From assembly GCA_013298845.1 (NCBI GenBank), contig JAAFJN010000002.1, positions 1 to 64,000 on the forward strand: 64,000 bases of DNA, read 5' to 3'. This DNA is from Chitinophagales bacterium. Lineage in GTDB: Bacteria > Bacteroidota > Bacteroidia > Chitinophagales > Saprospiraceae. The translations under genes and the position numbers were made by a program. Under the pieces are notes generated by a model that was not told the origin of the DNA, searched no databases, and was given only the letters and a program-made list of their open reading frames with translations. Shown piece by piece: positions 25,617 to 32,767 of the stretch (the first letter of the stretch is position 1; every line of letters starts with the position of its first letter).

Positions 25617-27077
25617 GTGAAAACAGCCATTATTGGTGCCGGCATTGCGGGTATCGCATCGGCGATACGATTGGCCGCCAAAGGCCACGACGTAACCGTT
25701 TTTGAAGCCAACGACTATCCCGGGGGCAAACTCAGCGCATTTTCGGTGAATGGGTACCGGTTCGACGCCGGGCCTTCGTTATTTACCATGCCACAATACG
25801 TGGACGAATTGTTTGCCCTTTGCGGCGAATCGGCACCCGACCATTTCCGGTATGAGCGCATGGACACCGTTTGCCACTATTTTTGGAACGATGCCACCCA
25901 ATTGCGCGCTTGGGCCAATCCCACCGATTTTGCCCGCGCTTCGGAGGAAGCACTGGGCGTTCCGGCGGCGGCAGTGACGCAGTTTTTGCAACGCAGTTCG
26001 ACCAAATACGATTTGGCCGGGCGGACTTTTTTGGAAAAATCGCTGCACAAAGCCGCGACTTGGTTGCAATGGTCGGTGGCCAAAGCAATGGTGGTGCTGC
26101 CGTTTTACGATATGTTTTCTACCATGCACCAAACCCACCAACGGCATTTCAAAGGGTTTCCGAAAATGGTGCAATTATTCAACCGATTTGCCACCTACAA
26201 CGGCTCCAACCCGTACAAAGCGCCGGGAATGCTCACCATTATCCCGCATTTTGAGCACAATATTGGGGTATTTTACCCCGAAGGCGGTATGCACGCCATT
26301 ACCACCAGTTTGTACGAATTATCGCTGCGGCAAGGGGTAAAATACCATTTTTCAACCCCGATCAACGAAATTTTGACCAAAAACAACGCCGTAACGGGCG
26401 TAAAAACAGCAGCAGGAGCGGAGTTTGCCTTTGATAAAGTGGTGAGCAACATGGACGTTTTTTATACCTACAAAAAACTGCTGCCCCACGCCCAACACCC
26501 GGAACGTATCCTGAACCAACCCAAAAGCACTTCGGCGCTCATTTTTTATTGGGGAATTAAAAAGGAGTTCGCCGAATTGGGTTTGCACAATATCCTGTTT
26601 GCCGACGACTACGAACGCGAATTTACCCTATTGGAACAAGGCCAAGTTACCCACGACCCCACCATTTATATCAATATTACTTCCAAATACACCCCAACCG
26701 ACGTGCCCGAATCGGGGGGCGAAAACTGGTTTGTGATGGTGAATGCGCCCTGCCACCAAGGCCAGGACTGGAGCACGTTGATTCCCGAAATTCGCAAAAA
26801 TACCCTCGAAAAAATCAGTCGAATTTTAAAAACGGACCTTGAACCCCTCATCGAAGCCGAAGAAATACTGGAACCCCGCGAAATTGAACGGCGCACGTCG
26901 TCGCATTTGGGCGCATTGTACGGCTACAGTTCCAACAACCTGATGGCGGCTTTTTTGCGGCATCCCAATTTTTCCGGCAAAATAAAAGGTTTGCATTTTG
27001 TGGGCGGCAGCGTACACCCCGGCGGCGGCATTCCACTTTGCCTGTTATCGGCTAAAATTATGTCGGAGAACCTTTAG
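25617..27077 (+). CDS. Phytoene desaturase family protein (CrtI-type)
   Basis: 486 residues beginning at a GTG (TTTGTGAAAACAGCC) that gives the FAD-binding motif KTAIIGAGIAGIASAIRLAAKGHDVTVFEA at the very N-terminus. PGGKLSAFSVNGYRFDAGPSLF and the C-terminal GLHFVGGSVHPGGGIPLCLLSAKI are diagnostic of carotenoid desaturases/isomerases. The enzyme would introduce double bonds into a C40 (or shorter) isoprenoid precursor at the membrane. No crtB or other carotenoid gene is adjacent, so the exact reaction (phytoene desaturase, hydroxyneurosporene desaturase or similar) is open. Its stop codon directly abuts that of the convergent GH30 gene with no base between. Confidence 0.88.
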   Translation: MKTAIIGAGIAGIASAIRLAAKGHDVTVFEANDYPGGKLSAFSVNGYRFDAGPSLFTMPQYVDELFALCGESAPDHFRYERMDTVCHYFWNDATQLRAWANPTDFARASEEALGVPAAAVTQFLQRSSTKYDLAGRTFLEKSLHKAATWLQWSVAKAMVVLPFYDMFSTMHQTHQRHFKGFPKMVQLFNRFATYNGSNPYKAPGMLTIIPHFEHNIGVFYPEGGMHAITTSLYELSLRQGVKYHFSTPINEILTKNNAVTGVKTAAGAEFAFDKVVSNMDVFYTYKKLLPHAQHPERILNQPKSTSALIFYWGIKKEFAELGLHNILFADDYEREFTLLEQGQVTHDPTIYINITSKYTPTDVPESGGENWFVMVNAPCHQGQDWSTLIPEIRKNTLEKISRILKTDLEPLIEAEEILEPREIERRTSSHLGALYGYSSNNLMAAFLRHPNFSGKIKGLHFVGGSVHPGGGIPLCLLSAKIMSENL

Positions 27078-28511
27078 TTACTCCCACACCAACGTCGAAG
27101 CCGCATTAGCCGGAACACTCGCGGTAATCCACCGGCTGCCCTGTTGGATATTAAACGTCGCCGTTGCCGAGGATTCGTTCAACACCACTAATACTTTTTT
27201 GCCATCGGGTGTTTGAAAAGCCACGTTGGGTAATTCATTCGACCAGTCCGATCCAATGCGCACCGAACCGGCGGGCACAAATTTGGACATTTGCCCAATG
27301 ATATAATAACTGACGTTTTTGGAAGATTGCGACCCGTTAATGGTCACCGCGCCCCGGCATTCGGTGCAACCGCCCGGCGTGTGCGGCCCAAAATTCGGAT
27401 CATTGGCCAAGTTCCATTCCAGCGCCGTGCGACTCCAGTTGCGCATACTGCCAATCATCACATTTTTGAGGTGCCATTTAAAATCGCCGTCAAACTGCCC
27501 TTTGGAACCCGTCCATTGCTCCGTAAAATAAAGCGCCTTGTCGGGGTGTTTGTCGTGCACCGTCGACAGCGCACTAATGTCCCCCGCGTACAGGTGAAAC
27601 GCGCTGCCGTGCACAAAAGGTTTGGCTTGAGGGTCATCCAAAATGGCCAACGGAAACGCCGCCTGATCGCAATTGTGGTCCCAAACGATAATTTTGGTGG
27701 GTAAACCCGCCGCTTGAAACGCCGGGCCGAGGTGATTTTTAACAAAATCGGCCTGTTCTTGGGCTGACATGACCATGCTGGGGTTATTGCCGCCGTGTTG
27801 GGGTTCATTTTGCACCGTCACGGCATCAATCGTGATGCCAAGGTCTTTCATGGCCTGAATGTACCGCACAAAATACTGCGCGTACACGCCGTAAAACGCC
27901 GGTTTCAGGTTCCCGCCCACGCTGTTGCCGTTGGTTTTCATCCACACCGGCGGACTCCACGGCGTGGCCATAAGGCGGATATTGGGGTTAATCGCCAAAA
28001 TTTCTTTTAACACCGGAATCAGGTATTGTTGGTCTTTTGCGATCGAAAACTGCGCTAAGGTGGGGTCAGTTTGGCCCGTTGGCAGGTCATTGTAACTAAA
28101 CACCGTGGCGTCTAAGTCGGAAGCCCCCACGCTGAGCCGGAGGTAACTCACCCCGATGCCGTTGTTTTGGCGGCCAAAAAACGCCTGCAACAAAGTGGCC
28201 CTTTGCGCCGCGTCCATACCCGCCAACAATGCCGCGCTGCCGCCCGTCAGGGTATAACCAAAACCCTCGATGGTTTGGAAAGTTTGCGCCGTATCCACCT
28301 GAATGACCGGAAAGCGTTCATCTTTAGATTTGGCAAAGTCAATGGTTCTGGTGTATAACAAATTAGCCCCGTCGGCGGTGGTTGTACCGACCAGAACTGG
28401 CAGTATCGGGGTAATTACGGTCGGCTCTTCTTCTGATTTGGGCTGGCAAAATAAGAAAAGGGTCGTTAGGCATAAGGCGACGGGCAACACAAATTTTGGC
28501 AAATATTTCAT
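27078..28511 (-). CDS. GH30 family glycoside hydrolase, lipoprotein
   Basis: 477 residues with a lipobox (LFLFCQPKSEEE, Cys about 22), so probably membrane-anchored. The (beta/alpha)8 catalytic domain starts with QTIEGFGYTLTGGSAALL. The acid/base glutamate is in TVQNEPQHGG and the nucleophile in ALYFTEQWTG; both are present. A C-terminal beta domain (KKVLVVLNESSATATFNI) is typical of GH30. The closest subfamily activities are beta-1,6-glucanase or glucosylceramidase. Because the window has a beta-glucan utilisation locus 4 kb away, a beta-1,6-glucanase acting on laminarin side chains is a reasonable guess. Stop codon abuts that of the CrtI-like gene. Confidence 0.92.
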   Translation of the reverse strand: MKYLPKFVLPVALCLTTLFLFCQPKSEEEPTVITPILPVLVGTTTADGANLLYTRTIDFAKSKDERFPVIQVDTAQTFQTIEGFGYTLTGGSAALLAGMDAAQRATLLQAFFGRQNNGIGVSYLRLSVGASDLDATVFSYNDLPTGQTDPTLAQFSIAKDQQYLIPVLKEILAINPNIRLMATPWSPPVWMKTNGNSVGGNLKPAFYGVYAQYFVRYIQAMKDLGITIDAVTVQNEPQHGGNNPSMVMSAQEQADFVKNHLGPAFQAAGLPTKIIVWDHNCDQAAFPLAILDDPQAKPFVHGSAFHLYAGDISALSTVHDKHPDKALYFTEQWTGSKGQFDGDFKWHLKNVMIGSMRNWSRTALEWNLANDPNFGPHTPGGCTECRGAVTINGSQSSKNVSYYIIGQMSKFVPAGSVRIGSDWSNELPNVAFQTPDGKKVLVVLNESSATATFNIQQGSRWITASVPANAASTLVWE

Positions 28512-28533
28512 AGTAAAAGTGTTAAAAACGTTG

Positions 28534-29397
28534 TTATTTTTTCTTTTTGCGCAGTTTTTTGCCCATTTCGACCTCCACGTACACCGGCAAATGATCCGAC
28601 GGATACCGCAAGTCTTTTGAATCGCTCAACACCGCGTGTTTGCGCACTGTCCACGGCGTATTGGGCGACAACAGGATATAATCAATCAATTTGGTGACGG
28701 GTTCTTTGAAGTTAAAACCGTTAAACGTCCCGGCCGGACCAAACGGTTTTTGTTCGGAGAGAACGCGGCAATCGGTCATTTGGCTTTTTACCAGGGTCAT
28801 TACGTCCGATTCCGGGGTGGCGTTAAAATCGCCCATGAGCACCACCGGAAAACCTTCGGGGTTCATTTTTTTTATCCGCTCCTGAATCACTTTTACCCCG
28901 TTGAGCCGCGCCTGCACGCCGATATGATCGAGGTGGGTATTCAGCACCCAAAAGGTTTGTTTGCTTTTTTGGTCTTTGAGCCGTACGGCAGTGCACACGC
29001 GCAGGCAAGCCGCATCCCAACCCATTGAAATGGAATCGGGGGTGGGCGACAACCAAAAAGTGTGGCTTTTTTGGAGTAAAAAACGTTTTTTGTTAAAAAA
29101 AATGGATGATGCCTCGCCTTTTCCCACGCCTTCCCGGCCAATGCCCTCGCATTGGTATTCGGTGAGTTGTTCTTTTAAAAAATCCACTTGTTGGGGCAAT
29201 GCTTCCTGAATGCCCAACACATCGGGGGCATAAAACTGGACCTGCGCGGCCAAATCATCGCGGCGGTTGGGCCACGCATTTACCCCGTCGGAAGCCACGT
29301 CGAGGCGGATATTGTACGTCATGAGGCGCAGTGGTTGGGCATTTAGGATGGCCCAATGCAAGAGCATAAGGGCTAAAACTGGTGTTTTTTTGAACAT
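28534..29397 (-). CDS. Endonuclease/exonuclease/phosphatase family protein, exported
   Basis: 287 residues with a signal peptide (MFKKTPVLALMLLHWAILNAQ). The DNase I-like fold is recognised by LRLMTYNIRLD, DVLGIQEALP (metal-binding Glu), WVLNTHLDH, VVLMGDFNATPES and the C-terminal YPSDHLPVYVEVEM (catalytic His). All metal and catalytic residues of the superfamily are present. Exported Bacteroidota members probably hydrolyse phosphodiesters or sugar phosphates; the substrate cannot be assigned. The C-terminus is a run of basic residues (KKLRKKKK). It is 22 bp upstream of the GH30 gene and probably shares its transcript. Confidence 0.92.
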   Translation of the reverse strand: MFKKTPVLALMLLHWAILNAQPLRLMTYNIRLDVASDGVNAWPNRRDDLAAQVQFYAPDVLGIQEALPQQVDFLKEQLTEYQCEGIGREGVGKGEASSIFFNKKRFLLQKSHTFWLSPTPDSISMGWDAACLRVCTAVRLKDQKSKQTFWVLNTHLDHIGVQARLNGVKVIQERIKKMNPEGFPVVLMGDFNATPESDVMTLVKSQMTDCRVLSEQKPFGPAGTFNGFNFKEPVTKLIDYILLSPNTPWTVRKHAVLSDSKDLRYPSDHLPVYVEVEMGKKLRKKKK

Positions 29398-29507
29398 AAA
29401 AGTTGGATTTATACCGTGCGGGTCATTGAAACCCCAAAAACCGATTCCGCACCATCGGGTGCGACGACAAAGCGGGCGTCAAATATCATTGTTTTGGTGT
29501 TATTATT

Positions 29508-29515
29508 TATCTTTG
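29508..29515 (+). promoter_or_regulatory. -7 box of the STAND NTPase gene
   Basis: TATCTTTG is a perfect TAnnTTTG, 24 bp before the ATG at 29540. No certain -33 element. Confidence 0.55.
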
Positions 29516-29539
29516 CCGCAAGAAAAAAATCACCCAACC

Positions 29540-32212
29540 ATGACCGGAGCGCAAAAAGTTATTCTCGAAGAAGCAAGACAACTGCTTACAGCGGACAAAA
29601 CCGCTGATGCCATTACCCGACTCCGCGATTACGGGATAAAAGATCAAGAACTTTTGGACGTTCTGGATATAAACGCCGGACGATTGGCTTCCCTCGAAAC
29701 CCAGATCCGCAAAGGTGTACTTTCTTTTGACGAGGCTAATCTTTTGCGGAACAAGATTAATGACGCCCTTATATCGGTCATCAACCAACTATCCCCCGCC
29801 GGAAACGCTACCCCACCCGCCAACCGCACCGATATCTACCACCTCCCCGATCTCCAACCCCACTTCACCGGCCGCAAACCCGAACTCGCCCTCCTCGACG
29901 CTGCCTGGGCCAACCCGCAGACCAACCTGCTCCAATTCGTGGCCCCCGGCGGTACGGGCAAAACCATGCTGCTCACCTATTGGCTGCTCCACCGACTGCT
30001 TGACCACCCGGTGCAACAACCCGATTCAGTATATGCCTGGTCGTTTTACAGCCAGGGCAGCGACGAGGGGCGGCAAAGTTCTTCCGATTTCTTTTTTGCG
30101 GCGGCGGCGCGTTTTTTTGGCATTGAACTGCCCAAAGACCCCACCGAACGCGGGCGCGAACTAGCCCGCCACCTGCGCCAACAGCGTTGCCTGCTCATCC
30201 TCGACGGCACCGAACCGCTGCAATACCCCCTCGGTACACCCGGTGGTTTGGGCGGCAAACTCAAAGACCCGGCCCTCGCCGCCCTGCTGCGCGAACTGGC
30301 CTTCTCCCAACCCGGTCTTTGCCTGATCAGCACCCGCGTAACCATCGAAAACGTAGCCGGTATCGAGCAACCTAAACACCATTGCCACCGACTCGACAAT
30401 TTTACCCCGCACGACGGGGCGCAATTATTAAAAAAACTCGGTGTAAAAGGTGCCCCCGGCGAATTGGAAGCGGCAGCGGCGGAGTACAAAGGCCACGCGC
30501 TGGCGTTGCGGTTATTGGGCAACTATTTGGCCAAAGTATTGGATGCCGACGTGCGTCGCCGCAACGAAATACCGCACCTGACCGATGAAAAAAAAGACGG
30601 TACCCATGCCCGTCGTGTGATGCAAGCCTACGTGCGTTGGTTCGAGGCCGAAAATGCAAAACCTCAAAAATTAAGTTTTTGGGATAAAATAATGGGCAAA
30701 AAGCAGCCTCCAGTCTCACCCGAAGTGGCGTTGCTCAACTTAATGGGTCTTTTCGACCGGCCCGCTCTCGTTGAAGCATTGGATATTTTAGTAAAAACGC
30801 CCGCCATAACCGGGCTAACCGATGGGCTGACCAACGTGCCCGCCGAACGCCTGCGCGAAGCCCTAGACAACCTCAAAACCCTCGGTTTACTCGAAGAAAA
30901 CCGCCCAAAAACCACCGCTGCCCCCAAAAACCTGCCCCACCTACCCTCCCTGCGCCACTTGGACAGCATAGATGCTCACCCCCTTGTGCGGGAGCATTTT
31001 GGTCAACAACTCGAACACGAACAACCCGCAGCCTGGCGCGAAGCCAACACCCGCCTTTATCATTTTTACAAAAACCTGCCCGAAAAACCAGAACCCGATA
31101 CCCTCGAAGAAATGGAGCCGTTGTTCACCGCTATGGCGTTTGGGGCACGGGCGGGTTTGCAAGAAGAAGTTAGACGAGAGGTGTATTGGGAAAGAATTAA
31201 AAGAAAGGATAAACATTACTCCACCAGTCAACTCGGTGCTTTTGGAACGGATTTGGCGGGTTTGGCCACCTTATTCGAGACCCCTTGGTCGCAACCTTCC
31301 CAAAACATGAGTGAAGCCGGTCAGGCAGTGGTATTGAGTTGGGCGGGTTTTCGATTGCGGGGTTTGGGCCGGTTGCGGGAAGCGGCAGAGCCAATGCGGG
31401 CTGCCCTTCAAAAAAGAATTAACGAAGAAGTATGGGAAAGTGCAGCAATAAACGCCAATAACCTAAGCGAACTACACCTTACCCTCGGTGCCCTGCGCGA
31501 AGCCGTAGTTTTTGGGCGACAGGCGGTGGACTTTGCCGACCGCAGTGAAGATGATGATTGGACGTATTTAAGTAGAACCACCCTTGCCGATGCACTGCAT
31601 CATACCGGTCAAAACACTAAAGCGGAAGAACTTTTTGCCGAAGCAGAGGCTATGCAGCGGGAAAGACAATCAGAATATCGTTTTTTGTATTCGGTACAGG
31701 GCTATCGGTACTGCGATCTGCTGTTGGGGCAGGGAAAATGGGCAGATGTGTTGCAACGGGCGGAGTGCTTTTTTGAATGGAGATTGGTATCTGATTCACT
31801 TTTAGATATTTCCTTGGACAATTTGATATTCGCTCGCGCCCAAGCCGCCGCTATCCAAAATGAAGATACCTCCACCCACCGCGAGGCCGCTGAACAATAT
31901 TTCAACCGCGCCGTGGAGGGTTTGCGAAAAGCGGGTGATGTTGAAATGATTGCCAAGGGCCTGCTCGCCCGCGCCCAGTGGCGGCTGCAAACCAACCGCC
32001 TCTCCGCTGCGCTGGAAGACCTCGACGAGGTGTACGAAATCGCCGAAAACAGCAGCATGGGTCTGTACCTGGTGGACTGGCACATCGCCATGTCGCGCTT
32101 GCGGCGGCTGGAAGGGGATCATGCCACTGCGGAGCAGCACAAGATCGAGGCTGTACGGCGGGTGCGGGAAACGGGGTACCTACGGCGGCTGGCGGAGGCG
32201 GAGGCGTTGTAA
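29540..32212 (+). CDS. STAND NTPase with N-terminal effector-associated domain and C-terminal TPRs
   Basis: 890 residues from the ATG at 29540; the longer frame to 29267 lies in the promoter region and is rejected. Residues 1-85 match effector-associated domain 11 (LLDVLDINAGRLASLETQIRKG, SFDEANLLRNKINDALISVIN). The NTPase follows, with FTGRKPEL, Walker A APGGTGKT (135-142), the SFYSQGSDEG segment and Walker B CLLILDG (217-223), then a winged-helix-like region. The last 350 residues are TPR-type repeats that probably sense the ligand. Architecture matches the NTP-dependent biological-conflict systems described in multicellular-type bacteria, where the EAD links the sensor to effectors bearing the same domain. 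No effector is encoded next to it; the TIR protein at 6077-6775 is a candidate partner. Confidence 0.9.
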   Translation: MTGAQKVILEEARQLLTADKTADAITRLRDYGIKDQELLDVLDINAGRLASLETQIRKGVLSFDEANLLRNKINDALISVINQLSPAGNATPPANRTDIYHLPDLQPHFTGRKPELALLDAAWANPQTNLLQFVAPGGTGKTMLLTYWLLHRLLDHPVQQPDSVYAWSFYSQGSDEGRQSSSDFFFAAAARFFGIELPKDPTERGRELARHLRQQRCLLILDGTEPLQYPLGTPGGLGGKLKDPALAALLRELAFSQPGLCLISTRVTIENVAGIEQPKHHCHRLDNFTPHDGAQLLKKLGVKGAPGELEAAAAEYKGHALALRLLGNYLAKVLDADVRRRNEIPHLTDEKKDGTHARRVMQAYVRWFEAENAKPQKLSFWDKIMGKKQPPVSPEVALLNLMGLFDRPALVEALDILVKTPAITGLTDGLTNVPAERLREALDNLKTLGLLEENRPKTTAAPKNLPHLPSLRHLDSIDAHPLVREHFGQQLEHEQPAAWREANTRLYHFYKNLPEKPEPDTLEEMEPLFTAMAFGARAGLQEEVRREVYWERIKRKDKHYSTSQLGAFGTDLAGLATLFETPWSQPSQNMSEAGQAVVLSWAGFRLRGLGRLREAAEPMRAALQKRINEEVWESAAINANNLSELHLTLGALREAVVFGRQAVDFADRSEDDDWTYLSRTTLADALHHTGQNTKAEELFAEAEAMQRERQSEYRFLYSVQGYRYCDLLLGQGKWADVLQRAECFFEWRLVSDSLLDISLDNLIFARAQAAAIQNEDTSTHREAAEQYFNRAVEGLRKAGDVEMIAKGLLARAQWRLQTNRLSAALEDLDEVYEIAENSSMGLYLVDWHIAMSRLRRLEGDHATAEQHKIEAVRRVRETGYLRRLAEAEAL

Positions 32213-32284
32213 TTATTGTCCGAATCAGGATTTACCGGATTTTAGGATTTTACAGGATTTTTTTGGTGCTTTTTTGCCAAAAAA

Positions 32285-32327
32285 ACTTCTGCTATCTGCT
32301 ATCATATATCATCAATCATATATCAAA
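32285..32327 (-). repeat. Degenerate heptamer array (TATATGA type)
   Basis: Six 7-bp units (TCTGCTA twice, TCATATA twice, TCATCAA, TCAAAAA); on the minus strand four of them are of the form NNNNTGA, the same general pattern as the stop-anchored arrays elsewhere in the window. Confidence 0.6.
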
Positions 32328-32370
32328 AAACATATGGCCCGGCCCACAAAACATGTACCGTTGCCGCCGT

Positions 32371-32538
32371 GTGGCTTTGTCATTCAGAAGGAATCTACGG
32401 GCATGGAATTTTGGATAAAAAACCACATGATACAAGGAATGCATTCATAGCACATCCGGGCATTTTATTACACTTTTATCTCCTCGCTTTTTACCCGATA
32501 TTTCGATCCCGTAGATTCCTTCTGAATGACAAAGCCAC
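32371..32538. repeat. 31-bp perfect inverted repeat around a 106-bp core
   Basis: The left arm (32371-32401) begins GTGGCTTTGTCATTCAGAAG; the right arm (32508-32538) is its exact complement. The arms resemble widespread REP-like sequences of the type TCATTCAGAAGGAATCT. The core is AT-rich with no gene. It could be a MITE or a pair of REP units. Confidence 0.85.
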
Positions 32539-32767
32539 ATGAGTCCTCTTGTGCATATTTTGTGCGCTGGGAGATTTTTAGTACCTGTTTTCGGTACTTT
32601 TTTCATCAACTTTGAGTATATCGGCACCGAAAATAAGAAAAAATCCGTTCTAATCTGCACCAGTCGTTTGATCCGGTCTCCCGTCTTTCTACGAACAAGA
32701 CAATTAAAAACGGATCTCATTTCGGGTCTCCCAGTGTCGAAAACGGGAGGCGTTCTGAGCACGCTAT

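Larger units (their letters stand above)
32213..32767. other. 555-bp non-coding region rich in repeats
   Basis: No gene. In order: short GGATTTTA-type repeats just after the NTPase stop (32226-32265), a degenerate heptamer array (32285-32327), a 31-bp perfect inverted repeat (32371-32538), a small hairpin AGTACC/GGTACT (32580-32598) followed by T residues, and about 170 bp with no visible signal before the stop of the sensor-regulator. Confidence 0.7.

Noticed and set aside
29267..29539. Longer N-terminus of the STAND NTPase
   Set aside because: The additional residues overlap the promoter and the start of the divergent gene and show no domain; the EAD starts right after the ATG at 29540.
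32580..32603. Short hairpin AGTACC/GGTACT with T-run as a terminator
   Set aside because: Only 6 bp of stem and 370 bp from the nearest upstream stop on that strand; on the other strand it is 165 bp past the regulator gene. Too weak to list as a terminator.
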